From Gimesia sp. (GTDB lineage: Bacteria > Planctomycetota > Planctomycetia > Planctomycetales > Planctomycetaceae), in the NCBI RefSeq assembly GCF_040219335.1, contig NZ_JAVJSQ010000010.1, positions 62,001 through 126,000 of the forward strand: a stretch of DNA of 64,000 bases. Direction: 5' to 3'. Below are positions 55,032-63,837 of this stretch, in pieces (the stretch's first letter is position 1; each line of letters begins with the position of its first letter). The translations under genes were made by a program, and so were the position numbers. The notes under the pieces were generated by a model. That model was not told where the DNA came from and searched no databases. It saw only the letters and a list, made by a program, of their open reading frames with translations.

Positions 55032-57487
55032 TAGTCGTTCCCCCCCAGTAACGCGCGGTAACCGGCTGCCTGCTGGGCACGCCGCTCAAGCTCTTCGATA
55101 AGTTGACGATATGAATCGGAATTCGTATCACTAAAGTTTCGCAGCGCTTCGATCAATGCAAGGGTGTCCTGCGCGTTGGCATCCGCGACGCCATTGATCG
55201 CAGCGACCGCAGCGTTCCCGCCACCGCCCCCCTGGTTCTGGGGGGCATTGCCGCGATCTGGTGCCACAGGTGGTGTGTATTCGACCCCCGCCTGATCTGC
55301 GCGCATTCTGGCGACGCGGTCCGTGACTTCTGAGAGAGACTCCATACTGCTTCGGACGCGGTTCATCTGCTGTGCCATCGCATCCCTCGTTTCCCATTCC
55401 TTGCGGATCGACTCGGCGAGCTTCGCGCGTTTTTTGCTTTCGTCCTCACGGGCGTCGACGACACTCTTTTCGGTATCTCTGAAACCACCGAGAGCCCTGA
55501 TCGTTCCGGCGTCACCAGCGGATCTATTCGCTCGGTATTTCTGGGCGATCTCAGCCCCGAAGGGGGTCTCCTCGAGCTGCTTGATCTCACGGAAAGTCAG
55601 CTCCTGTTTGTTACTGACTTTCTCCGCGATTGACCGCAGGTTGTTTTTCTTGACTTCGTCGAGTCGGTCGAACTCCGCGAGCTTCGATTCGCGGTCTGAT
55701 ACAGCGGCTTTCTCGGCAACGGTCGTGCGCTCCTTCGCTGCCTTAAGTTCCTCGTGCACTGTTTTCACAGCATCCTTATGCTGCTGGTTCTGTGTTTTCA
55801 GGAGGCTTAGCCGTGTTCGGGCGGCGTCAGCGAGCTGAGCTTCCTTGTCGCGAACGTTTTCATGGTGCATCAGTTGCAGCTTGTTATTGTACGCCTCTTG
55901 ACGATACATCGCTTCGAGCTGCTTTTGACGGTTCTCCTGTGCAGCAGAACGGGCCTGGGCCACTTCGTTAGCCGCGTGGATCTCTAGCTTCTTCGACTTC
56001 TCCAGATCGGTTCCCGCTCCCATTGCGATTTTCTGGCGACTCAGAGATGAATATGCGGAATCCTGAGCGAAGCGGAACGACAGCTGATCCCGCTGGCGGT
56101 CGCGAATCTCCTGATTGCGGACCTTGTTCTTTTCAAGTTCTTCCAGACGTTGCTCGGTGACGTTCTCTGCTGACCACATGTCGCGAAAAGCACCGTAAGT
56201 TGAAGTAGCTGCATGGATCGGTGACTCAGACGCACTGGATGACAATGGATTCAGACCTCGTAAGTACGCACCGAAGCCCATCTGCTGCGGACCAACCATA
56301 CCTTCGCCGGACCCGATGAAGTTTCCGCCACGGACGAGCCGGTTGACTCCGCCACGGAGTTCCATCAAACCTGTTCCTATGGCTGTACCCGCTGCCAGCA
56401 GTCCGCCAGCCCCGCCGAGTGACATACCACCGATTCGACCCAGCAGGCTGCCGCCCATCCGAAGAACACCTCTCCCAGCCCCGACAATGCCGCTACCAGC
56501 GCCACGCAGGGCGCCGCCGATCGTTGTTCTACCGATCCTACCGAGGATACCTTTCCCAGTCTGACCTGCCGCACTGCCTGCACTGCCGAATCCACGTGCC
56601 CCGAAGTAATTCGCAGCAATATTACCGATGGTCTCCAGTATTCCACTACCAGCCTTTGTCGCAACCCGCTCGCCCGTTTCTTCAGCAGCTTCTTTCGCAA
56701 CCCTCTTCATTGCAATGTGGTTTGCTACTACACCGCCTGCCACGGCAGTTTCACCTGCCGCTGCTGCAGCGATACCTGCGGGAACAGGAGCTGCTGCCAA
56801 AAGTGCTTGCGTCTTGGCTAGTGCCTCTTGCGATTCCCTCATCGCGACAATCGCCTCGCGGCCTTTCCAGACCAGCTCGGTGAATCCTTTTAATGCTTTG
56901 TAGCCCACTTCAATTTTCTGGAAGCCTTGCTCAAATTTCTTGAAATTCTCATCGCTCATCAGACCTAGATTCGCCAGGCCTTCCGTGAGGTCCATCATTC
57001 CCTGCAGAGCAGCGAGTCCAGCTTCAGTTGCTTTTTGTTGTGATTCAATCTGTTTTTTGCATGCTGCTTTCAGTTTTTCAGAAGCCTTGGCTTCGTTTTC
57101 CAGGCATTTCTCACGTTTGTCTGACCTTTTTTTTGTCTTATCAGTCTTCGCGTCTTCCAGGCTCTCCCAGATCTTTCTCATTCTTTTGGTGATTTTTTGG
57201 AGCTGACTGACAACCTTTTTATTCGTTTTCTGAGTTTCTTTAAGGCTTTCCTCTCCCAGGCGATTAATTGAGTTCAAGAGTTCATTATTAAACTGTTCTC
57301 GTTTTTTCAGTTCTTTCTCAGAGATTTTAACGCGAATATCTGCGGCAGCCTTTGCCGCCTTGATTGCCGCTGTTTCTATCTCTGCGAAAGTGTTAATCAT
57401 TTTCCCGGCAACACTCTCGTTCTTAGGGTTTGCGACCAGGCTTAATTGAATAACAACATTCCGTTGTGCTTCGGCTGCTTTAATCAT
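55031..57487 (-). CDS. Phage tail tape measure protein
   Basis: An 818-residue protein with long coiled-coil parts at both ends and a Gly/Ala-rich hydrophobic middle (residues about 250-420, e.g. VGAGRGVLRMGGSLLGRIGGMSLGG split by charged turns). This plan is typical for tape measures, which set tail length and pass into the host envelope. The start overlaps the stop of the chaperone T frame (ATGA). Confidence 0.88.
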   Translation of the reverse strand: MIKAAEAQRNVVIQLSLVANPKNESVAGKMINTFAEIETAAIKAAKAAADIRVKISEKELKKREQFNNELLNSINRLGEESLKETQKTNKKVVSQLQKITKRMRKIWESLEDAKTDKTKKRSDKREKCLENEAKASEKLKAACKKQIESQQKATEAGLAALQGMMDLTEGLANLGLMSDENFKKFEQGFQKIEVGYKALKGFTELVWKGREAIVAMRESQEALAKTQALLAAAPVPAGIAAAAAGETAVAGGVVANHIAMKRVAKEAAEETGERVATKAGSGILETIGNIAANYFGARGFGSAGSAAGQTGKGILGRIGRTTIGGALRGAGSGIVGAGRGVLRMGGSLLGRIGGMSLGGAGGLLAAGTAIGTGLMELRGGVNRLVRGGNFIGSGEGMVGPQQMGFGAYLRGLNPLSSSASESPIHAATSTYGAFRDMWSAENVTEQRLEELEKNKVRNQEIRDRQRDQLSFRFAQDSAYSSLSRQKIAMGAGTDLEKSKKLEIHAANEVAQARSAAQENRQKQLEAMYRQEAYNNKLQLMHHENVRDKEAQLADAARTRLSLLKTQNQQHKDAVKTVHEELKAAKERTTVAEKAAVSDRESKLAEFDRLDEVKKNNLRSIAEKVSNKQELTFREIKQLEETPFGAEIAQKYRANRSAGDAGTIRALGGFRDTEKSVVDAREDESKKRAKLAESIRKEWETRDAMAQQMNRVRSSMESLSEVTDRVARMRADQAGVEYTPPVAPDRGNAPQNQGGGGGNAAVAAINGVADANAQDTLALIEALRNFSDTNSDSYRQLIEELERRAQQAAGYRALLGGND

Positions 57488-57897
57488 TGTGATCTGTTAG
57501 CTCCCATCAGCGCGACCAATTCTTCAAATCTCTTTTTCTCGCTAGCCTGATCAACGGTCCTTTGGATCAATCGGGCGTTCCTGCGGACAATTGGATCATC
57601 TGGAAATGATCCGACAGCTTTACATTCGAGATAATGCAAGTATGCCTGAATGTTTCTGTGGGTTAATGTATTCTGTTTCTCTGGTGTTCCTTTCGGACAC
57701 CCAGAAGGAGTTTTGCAGAGTGGCAGATGCTTTTGATGCCTGAGATTTGGCCTTCCATCTGCCCTGCCATTATGTGTCTCAACTTTTCCAAAACCTTCAG
57801 TACCAGGTGTGTCGTTGTAGGCATATTTCAAACAGTGGAGACAGTCGCGCACTGCAAACTGCGGGTAGAGTAAAATCAACTCTACCCCGGCGATCAG
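57484..57897 (-). CDS. Tail assembly chaperone T frame, made by -1 frameshift
   Basis: This frame is open from CTG 57897 down to 57484 without an ATG; only TTG 57879 could start it alone. It enters directly from the preceding gene by a -1 shift at 57897-57903. The product adds about 137 residues to the 150-residue G-like protein (total about 287). It contains two Cys pairs, DCLHC and LCKTPSGC, and a charged helix near its end. In other siphophages the GT-type fusion carries the tape measure into the tail; here the position before the tape measure is the same. Confidence 0.8.
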   Translation of the reverse strand: MIAGVELILLYPQFAVRDCLHCLKYAYNDTPGTEGFGKVETHNGRADGRPNLRHQKHLPLCKTPSGCPKGTPEKQNTLTHRNIQAYLHYLECKAVGSFPDDPIVRRNARLIQRTVDQASEKKRFEELVALMGANRSQ

Positions 57898-57903
57898 TTT
57901 TTT
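57863..57903 (-). promoter_or_regulatory. -1 programmed ribosomal frameshift signal
   Basis: On the minus strand: slippery heptamer A AAA AAC (57903-57897) in phase with the codons GCA AAA AAC, nine spacer bases, then a hairpin GGGTAGAGT (57887-57879), loop TGATTTT, ACTCTACCC (57871-57863), nine perfect pairs. The 0 frame stops right after AAC (TGA), and the -1 frame is the open T frame. Confidence 0.88.
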
Positions 57904-58346
57904 GCCTGTTCCGCCGTTTTATTACCCGATCCATCCGACTCTCCAGATAACAGTTCATCAAAATTCAGGCCGGACTCGTCATTTAACTCCTCTTGAGACT
58001 CATCTACATCATCGTCGCTACCATCAAAGCAGGTCACGATATTGAAGAGACGGTCTTTCAGTGGTTTTTTTATTCGTTTTAGGTTTTGAGCATTGATTGG
58101 AAGTGGGGAGCCCTGGTGATCCTGCAGGTCCCACTCAATAAGCTGTCGCATTAAAGTCTGATCTACAATTTCGCCTTGCGCTTTCGCCGATTTTTCGAAA
58201 TAATTGTGCATCAACGCCCGTACCGATTCCGGGAGTACGGGACGATATTGAAACCGTACGGTTTCGTGAACGTTTTTTATCTCTTTGATCAAACCGTTTT
58301 CTGTGTAACCATCTGGAATATAGGCCCTGGCCTGTGATGTAGACAT
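57894..58346 (-). CDS. Tail assembly chaperone G-like protein
   Basis: A 150-residue protein (MSTSQARAYIPDG...) with a beta-rich start, helical middle and disordered acidic end. It lies between the tail tube and the tape measure, where lambda G-like chaperones lie. The end GNKTAEQAKN holds the slippery site. No sequence motif was recognised apart from position and frameshift. Confidence 0.78.
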   Translation of the reverse strand: MSTSQARAYIPDGYTENGLIKEIKNVHETVRFQYRPVLPESVRALMHNYFEKSAKAQGEIVDQTLMRQLIEWDLQDHQGSPLPINAQNLKRIKKPLKDRLFNIVTCFDGSDDDVDESQEELNDESGLNFDELLSGESDGSGNKTAEQAKN

Positions 58347-58403
58347 TTCGCGTTTTTCCTTTTCTCAGATCAAGAAATGCATGAGATAATTGATATGCCG
58401 TGT

Positions 58404-59297
58404 TCACGCATGTGCGTTAGTGACAATGAGACTGGGAGAGCTGCCTGCTTTGCGAACCATGCCTTCCAGAGGTAATCGAGTAACCTGCACCTTAGTGGTT
58501 CCGGGAGTTTTTGATGGATACTGAATCGTACCGAACGTAAACGTCAGGATGTTGCTCGTGATTTCGGTGTTCGTAAATACCAGTGATCCACCCGCGCCGG
58601 TGAGATCCTGTTTTATTAAGTCCAGGTTTTCCGTACTCCAGGGGTGATTCGTTGAAAGTGTGATGACTCGATCCAGTAGTGGGAGGTCCACCCGCGTGAG
58701 ATTATTCTCAAATCGTTCTGTATCCAGCTGGTTTTCAATTGTGAGGCTGAATTCACTAAACTCGCGAGTATCGCTTTGCAGGGTAAGGACGCCGTCTTCA
58801 AAGCGATATGGACTTTCGGTAGGTGTTGCTAACGTCGGAAAAGTACCCGCATTTCCTTCTGTTTCGGTTTCGGCTTCGATGTCAAGCTCGATAAAAACCA
58901 TCTGACCAGACGAACCGGTAAATGTCGCGCGAGCAATTCTACAGCCAGAGTATGTGTAAACTTTTTCGTCTCGATCAACCATCATGTAGAATTCCGGAAG
59001 CGAATCTTCCAGGCCGAATTCATTTGAACTCTCATCACCACCTAAGATCAGCGGTAGCAATGTGTCGAGAGCTAACCGGCTCGCTGCCAGTTTAATAGAG
59101 CCGCTGCAGCGTTTCTGGCCCAGTCTGGTTCGTTCAGCGAGATGCTCGGTCGTACCAGTCGTGCCTCCTGTCTCGTCGATCGTCTGCGTTTCAATGAGCG
59201 ATTCTGAATCAATGATTTCGATGGGGATTGAACTGGTATCGAAAGGAAGGGCAGAGTCGATCGCCACACGCGTAAAAGTTCCGATTCCTAAAGTCAT
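58404..59297 (-). CDS. Phage tail tube protein
   Basis: A 297-residue, beta-rich acidic protein. The start GIGTFTRVAIDSALPFDTSSIPIE and the rest fit tail tube proteins of long-tailed phages, being between the head-tail joining genes and the chaperone. No signature motif is decisive. GGAAAC stands before the start. Confidence 0.7.
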   Translation of the reverse strand: MTLGIGTFTRVAIDSALPFDTSSIPIEIIDSESLIETQTIDETGGTTGTTEHLAERTRLGQKRCSGSIKLAASRLALDTLLPLILGGDESSNEFGLEDSLPEFYMMVDRDEKVYTYSGCRIARATFTGSSGQMVFIELDIEAETETEGNAGTFPTLATPTESPYRFEDGVLTLQSDTREFSEFSLTIENQLDTERFENNLTRVDLPLLDRVITLSTNHPWSTENLDLIKQDLTGAGGSLVFTNTEITSNILTFTFGTIQYPSKTPGTTKVQVTRLPLEGMVRKAGSSPSLIVTNAHA

Positions 59298-59314
59298 GAA
59301 TTGTTTCCTTATTA

Positions 59315-59767
59315 TTAAATAGCATCTATCACAGTCATTATGTGGTTACCCAGCTTTTCGACTGCGGAATCCTGTAAGTCCTCGGAGATACCCATGAAAG
59401 GACGAGCAGGAATTGTTGCAGTTCCGTATTGGTGGAAGCCTGCGTAATAAACACTGGTCCCTAACAATGTTGAATCCTGTGTCACTGTTTCAATAGGTCC
59501 TGAGCTGTTCGAGATGATGCTCTGCATCAGCTTCCCGGTATCGATCAGAGGACGCATGCCTGGGTTATGCCCGGGAGGTCTGGGATGTTTCAGAGGTGCC
59601 CAGGCAATCCCACCAGGTGATTGACTATCTAAGAAACTCTCACCCAGATCACCGGCAAGATCATCATTCCACTTACTCAGGATGTCTGAAGCTTGAGATT
59701 CCGCTAATCTTTGGACGACTCCGTTGAGGAATCCGCTGAGTTCGCTGGTTGTAATTGTTTCAGGCAT
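59315..59767 (-). CDS. Phage virion morphogenesis protein (Mu gpG / HK97 gp10 type)
   Basis: A 150-residue protein. The motif GGIAWAPLK, PLIDTGKLMQSI and YAGFHQYGTATIPARPFMG is the signature of the family that assembles head-tail or tail parts. AAGGA lies 11 bases before ATG 59767. The gene overlaps the preceding frame by 64 bases. Confidence 0.85.
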   Translation of the reverse strand: MPETITTSELSGFLNGVVQRLAESQASDILSKWNDDLAGDLGESFLDSQSPGGIAWAPLKHPRPPGHNPGMRPLIDTGKLMQSIISNSSGPIETVTQDSTLLGTSVYYAGFHQYGTATIPARPFMGISEDLQDSAVEKLGNHIMTVIDAI

Positions 59768-59973
59768 CGTGTATGGTCCTTGATTTTTTTAATATTGAAC
59801 CCAGCCAGACTTTGCACATCACTGCTTGTGAACTGATTCCGATTCGTACTGATCTGATCAGCATAGAGTTCGACGGCCTCTGAAACATTGCTGGTTTTAA
59901 AACGCAGGCCGCCAAAGACATTCGTGCTGACTTTGATAAATTCTGCTGCTTTCACTTCAATTTCATAACTCAT
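59704..59973 (-). CDS. Small phage protein of unknown function
   Basis: The start ATG 59973 overlaps the stop of the previous gene by ATGA, which supports it. The 89-residue product (MSYEIEVKAAEFIKV...) has an N-terminal beta-hairpin-like stretch and a basic end. The 64-base overlap with the next gene is larger than others in the block. No family is recognised. Confidence 0.55.
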   Translation of the reverse strand: MSYEIEVKAAEFIKVSTNVFGGLRFKTSNVSEAVELYADQISTNRNQFTSSDVQSLAGFNIKKIKDHTRCLKQLQPANSADSSTESSKD

Positions 59974-60422
59974 TCGCGTGTCTCCCAACTGATAAACCAC
60001 AGTGTGATCCCTGCATGAAATTCTCCCGCTTCGAACCAGCTGGGGTCGACAACCAGCCCGGGAGCGACGTAACTATTTACGATTGTGTCGACGCCTGCCA
60101 GACGTGGTGTGCGAAACTGTTTCAGAATGGCTTCATACCAACTCAGGTACTTGTTTCGATTGGCTGTCTGATTCTGGTTGTCTGCATCAACGATATAGAT
60201 TCCTACCTGGTATTCGATCTGATCTCTCAAATTTGTACCTTGTGCAGGATTATGCCTGGGTGTTCCGGCTACAATCAGAATCGCAGGAAAATCGGCAGCC
60301 AGAAAATTTCGAGTAGAAGGAACTTTCTGGATATGCACATGGTCATTGGCAATGTCAGTCAGATTTAGGTTTTGAATTTCTGACTGGACGGTCGTGAGGA
60401 TACTTTCAATAATCGCAGTCAT
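59970..60422 (-). CDS. Tail terminator-like or minor tail protein
   Basis: The start ATG 60422 overlaps the stop of the previous gene by ATGA; the longer frame is not needed. The 150-residue protein has helix-strand order (MTAIIESILTTVQ, IQKVPSTRNFLAADFPAILIV, YQVGIYIVDADNQ) fitting tail terminator proteins. This follows from place and pattern only. Confidence 0.55.
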   Translation of the reverse strand: MTAIIESILTTVQSEIQNLNLTDIANDHVHIQKVPSTRNFLAADFPAILIVAGTPRHNPAQGTNLRDQIEYQVGIYIVDADNQNQTANRNKYLSWYEAILKQFRTPRLAGVDTIVNSYVAPGLVVDPSWFEAGEFHAGITLWFISWETRE

Positions 60423-60760
60423 TTCTCTCTCCGACAGATACATCGCCAATGTGTTCGTAGGCGGACACGGGTGACTGACCTTACGGTGTAGACCAGACTA
60501 TTCTGATCAGTGATCGTGTCCCCGGTTTCAATCTCTGCCCCACTTAATAACACATTGGGGATGTTCCAGACGATCCCCTCATGAGTTGAAGTCACGAGGC
60601 CTTTGGCTACGTCATTTCGAGTAAGATTTCTCATCCAGGCATGAGAGACTGTAGCCGAAGAAATCGAATCATTATTCACTCCACGTCTGGTAGTTAGCGT
60701 GATCGGTTCTGTTCCTGGAACTTTCAGGTAGAGCAAGTCCAGTTGTTGTTTAGACACCAT
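60419..60760 (-). CDS. Head-tail adaptor/stopper-like protein
   Basis: A 113-residue protein directly behind the connector gene (stop TGA and start ATG share one base). The barrel-like pattern GAEIETGDTITDQNSLVYTVRSVTRV resembles head completion or stopper proteins, which often follow the gp6-like connector. No decisive motif. Confidence 0.6.
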   Translation of the reverse strand: MVSKQQLDLLYLKVPGTEPITLTTRRGVNNDSISSATVSHAWMRNLTRNDVAKGLVTSTHEGIVWNIPNVLLSGAEIETGDTITDQNSLVYTVRSVTRVRLRTHWRCICRREK

Positions 60761-61422
60761 CAGAGCACTACCTTCCGATATCGTGACAGGGATCCTTTGA
60801 TGGAATCCAATAGACTGGCTTCAGATTCCGATCCAGTGAGGGTATAGCTGAAATCCTCGATGGACTCTGAATGAATTCGCCCTGCATGGGTGCGTGATTC
60901 CAACATTGCAGTGACCAGCCTGTTTGTCGCAAACTGGATATCCGCTGGCACGGTTTCCCATCCCGCGATATAAGCGACTTTGATATTTCCTTTTCCTCTT
61001 CCAGGAGAACTGGCAAGTTGTCCTCTTTGAGTCTTTTGAGGACGATTCCAGTCTGTACCCAGTCGGTAGAGAATTCCGCTGTCACTCACTTCTGTTGTTG
61101 AAGCATTATTCTTTCTTAGAACATAATCCGTCCCTGATACCAGCAAACTGGATTCTGGAAAGGCATCTGTACCATCTCCGTAATACCCCTTGGGATCTAT
61201 TTGAACTGATGTGACAGACTGTACCGGACTCTGGTTCAGAACCAGGATTGGGGTTCCGGTCCCGCTGTAATACTCGGTGTAACTCGCCTGTTCAATTTCC
61301 CGCTGCAGGTAGCCTTTGACCAATTCCTCTGCCTGAGAAATCAGCAGATCTATCACAGAGTCCAGCGATGAATCACTGATACCCTGTAATGTTTTAATTG
61401 TGGTCTTAGTCGTCCAGGTCAT
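60760..61422 (-). CDS. gp6-like head-tail connector protein
   Basis: A 220-residue protein. The start TTIKTLQGISDSSLDSVIDLLISQAEELVKGYL fits the helical beginning of gp6-type connectors, followed by YYSGTGTPILVLNQSPVQSVTSV and the late ATNRLVTAMLES. These form the ring below the portal. The preceding small gene is 77 bases away. Confidence 0.8.
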   Translation of the reverse strand: MTWTTKTTIKTLQGISDSSLDSVIDLLISQAEELVKGYLQREIEQASYTEYYSGTGTPILVLNQSPVQSVTSVQIDPKGYYGDGTDAFPESSLLVSGTDYVLRKNNASTTEVSDSGILYRLGTDWNRPQKTQRGQLASSPGRGKGNIKVAYIAGWETVPADIQFATNRLVTAMLESRTHAGRIHSESIEDFSYTLTGSESEASLLDSIKGSLSRYRKVVL

Positions 61423-61499
61423 ATTTCACAGCCTTCTGTGGGTGTACGGGGAGTATTTGGTTATCAAGTTCAATTTGGAGCAGCAGGATGCAAAACAGT

Positions 61500-61718
61500 T
61501 CATTCCTCTTTTGTCGTTTCGGTTGTAGAGGAAGCGTGAGATGTCAGTCTGGTCTCATTTCTATTCTGGTAGAATGCCTGAGCGAACTCATACGATTTTC
61601 TGACATAATGTGTTGCATCAAATCCATGATGCGTCGTTGCACACATCTGTATAAATATCTGCTCCGCCAGACTGTCTATTTGAGTGTCTCTGGAAGATTG
61701 CCTGGTACTGCGCGCCAT
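61500..61718 (-). CDS. Small phage protein of unknown function
   Basis: A 72-residue helical protein (MARSTRQSSRDTQIDSLAE...) in the gap between the capsid-side and connector genes. AAGGAGAGAT before its start is a strong ribosome binding site. Ends in a Ser/Thr/Glu-rich tail. No family recognised. Confidence 0.6.
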   Translation of the reverse strand: MARSTRQSSRDTQIDSLAEQIFIQMCATTHHGFDATHYVRKSYEFAQAFYQNRNETRLTSHASSTTETTKEE

Positions 61719-61764
61719 GGAGATCTCTCCTTAAAGAAATATGACGAAACTGGTAAGAAGAGAG

Positions 61765-62277
61765 TCAGGCAATTGCGGAATTCCTGATTTCATTCACATA
61801 TCCGGCTCCCTGCAGAATGTAGAAGCCCGTTCCAAGCTGTGCATTACTTCCGACATCTGCAACATCGAACGAAACGAAAGTGAAGCCGTTATCTGTGTCC
61901 AGATCGGAGGCCAGTACTTCGATGGCGATTAACGACTCATTTTCTGCAACATCAATGGTTGCTGAGTCATAACTGGCGTCTGCCGCTTGTTCGACCAGAG
62001 TGAACTGGCCTATGGCGTCGATGTCAGTCGCACCGACTTTGTGCCGAATTCGGGTGAAATTCAGGGCTTTCGAATTTCCAGAAGAGGCCGCATCATGTTG
62101 TTGCGCTGATATGACCGGGTCATCGCCGGCAGTCCCGATTGAAGCCAGCAGGACGAAAACGCAACGTTCATAGTTTTGAAGATTCACCCGATCTCCCGTA
62201 TTGACAGCCGTAGAAAGGTCAACTGGCATGAAGGCGGGGATGATATCATGCGATTCTAAGAATTCCTGATTGAACAT
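61765..62277 (-). CDS. Probable head decoration or structural protein
   Basis: A 170-residue acidic protein following the capsid gene by 59 bases. The pattern ERCVFVLLASIGTAGDDPV, then SFDVADVGSNAQLGTGFYILQG, suggests a beta-rich structural fold. It lies in the usual place of decoration or fibre-attachment proteins. No decisive motif. Confidence 0.55.
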   Translation of the reverse strand: MFNQEFLESHDIIPAFMPVDLSTAVNTGDRVNLQNYERCVFVLLASIGTAGDDPVISAQQHDAASSGNSKALNFTRIRHKVGATDIDAIGQFTLVEQAADASYDSATIDVAENESLIAIEVLASDLDTDNGFTFVSFDVADVGSNAQLGTGFYILQGAGYVNEIRNSAIA

Positions 62278-62336
62278 TTAATTAAATCCTTTTTAGTCAG
62301 GTAGAAAATTATCAATGTAAGGTTTGGAAGGCTGGA

Positions 62337-63611
62337 TTAAGATCGAGTAGCCAGAGTGACGAAGCTGGACTGTGTTGCGGTCCCTTTGTAGGGAGTCAAT
62401 GGCTGAGTTTCCCAGGGCTTGCCATCAATTCGCATGATAAACCGCAGTGCCAACTGGTCGGTCAGGAACTCGACGTGCATTGATTCTGCCTGTTCAATGC
62501 CCCCTTTACTGATGGTGATGTAATCATCCAGACTGGCGAGCATGATGTCTCCTTCGGTGCCGAGCGTCTCATTGAACTCAGTGGGAATCACAGGCCGTCC
62601 CATTAAAGTCGCGTAAGATGCCTCTGACACACCGGAAGGCGGCATATAAACTAACTGGCCTCCAGCGGTAGAAACTCCAAGACTCATTTGATGAAGTTGT
62701 GGTTCAGTGTCCTGATTGATGAACCAGGCAGAATTTTTGCGAGAGGAAGCCCGCATTCTGCTCCACATATGCAGGATGTTCTCAGCGACAATACTGTTCG
62801 CTGCCTGGCCGGATTCTTTGGGAATCGTTACCCGGGCAGATGATTGCATGATTCCAAGCGGTTTTCCGACCCCATTTCCATTGAAGATGGATTCCCCGAG
62901 CATGAATTCCATTTCTTCAGTCACTTTTTTATTGACATACGCTTCGAGTGCCAGGCCGTTATCGTTGATAAGCTCTTCCGTAAGATAAACCAGAACAGCC
63001 AGCTTATTGAGTTTTAAGGTCGTCTCACCGAGCTTGGGAGCCGCACCCGTAAGAGGATCTCCCTCTCCAACCCAGTAGGCACGCAGACCACCAGCGCGCG
63101 AACCGTCAGCTCGACTGGATTCTGGATCCGTTGGGAAGGTCATATTATTACCGGCAACCTGGTAGTGGTCGGTCCGACTGAAAATATCGTTCTGGTAGAT
63201 GTGCGTCAGAATCTCCTGATGAAATTCAGGTAAGATTGCAATTCCACCATCCGCTCCAACGACTTCCGACATTCCCTGGATGGCTTTGCACTTTCCCCAG
63301 GAGTTCTTTGTTTTTGAGATTAGCTCGCTTCGATCTTTGAAACCGCAGCGAATAAATTCTCCGAAAGATTTAAATTCGGAATAGGGTTGATATCCGCTGG
63401 GAAAAGTACGCATTGATTTGATGCGTTGTTGCTTTACGTTTTTCGAGCTGGTGGAGTTTTCTTCCTCCTGTTCCCAATAGCTGGTCAATCTGCCCTGTGC
63501 ATCATGCCGAAGACCACTGATATCGGGGGAGTTTAACTGATCCACACTTTTGGTGAGACTTTCGATGTTGGAAGAGAGAGACTTTACTTTTTCCTCAAGC
63601 GTATCAGACAT
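62337..63611 (-). CDS. HK97-type major capsid protein
   Basis: A 424-residue major capsid protein. Residues 1-110 are a helical scaffold-like (delta) region. The fold starts near residue 118 (VGADGGIAILPEFHQEILTHI) and continues with E-loop and P-domain patterns (WVGEGDPLTGAAPKLGETTLKLNKLAVLVYLTEELIND shown in pieces; FMLGESIFNGNGVGKPLGIM). A protease would be needed to remove the delta part; its gene is expected to the right of the window. Confidence 0.92.
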   Translation of the reverse strand: MSDTLEEKVKSLSSNIESLTKSVDQLNSPDISGLRHDAQGRLTSYWEQEEENSTSSKNVKQQRIKSMRTFPSGYQPYSEFKSFGEFIRCGFKDRSELISKTKNSWGKCKAIQGMSEVVGADGGIAILPEFHQEILTHIYQNDIFSRTDHYQVAGNNMTFPTDPESSRADGSRAGGLRAYWVGEGDPLTGAAPKLGETTLKLNKLAVLVYLTEELINDNGLALEAYVNKKVTEEMEFMLGESIFNGNGVGKPLGIMQSSARVTIPKESGQAANSIVAENILHMWSRMRASSRKNSAWFINQDTEPQLHQMSLGVSTAGGQLVYMPPSGVSEASYATLMGRPVIPTEFNETLGTEGDIMLASLDDYITISKGGIEQAESMHVEFLTDQLALRFIMRIDGKPWETQPLTPYKGTATQSSFVTLATRS

Positions 63612-63699
63612 ATGAATGTCCTTTCTAATAGAACGAGGGGTGACGATGGTGGTTTACAGAAAGCAGCCACTGCAGTTTCGTATGTATGAGACTGTCAAA

Positions 63700-63837
63700 C
63701 TACTTTTTCTGAGCAGGTAGTAGATCGCAGATTTTTTGTTGAAGTACCGCTAGTGATTTCGAAAGTGCCTCAACATGCCCTTCAAGTTTCTGATTACTGA
63801 TGTTGACTGGTGCCTCATTTTGTAACTTGATTTTCAT
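63700..63837 (-). CDS. Small phage protein upstream of the capsid gene
   Basis: The start ATG 63837 is chosen because GGAGGAAAT lies just before it; longer frames to 63915 or 63954 exist. The 45-residue product (MKIKLQNEAPVNISN...) is helical with a CDLLPAQKK end. A scaffold-like or internal role is possible; no family recognised. Confidence 0.4.
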   Translation of the reverse strand: MKIKLQNEAPVNISNQKLEGHVEALSKSLAVLQQKICDLLPAQKK

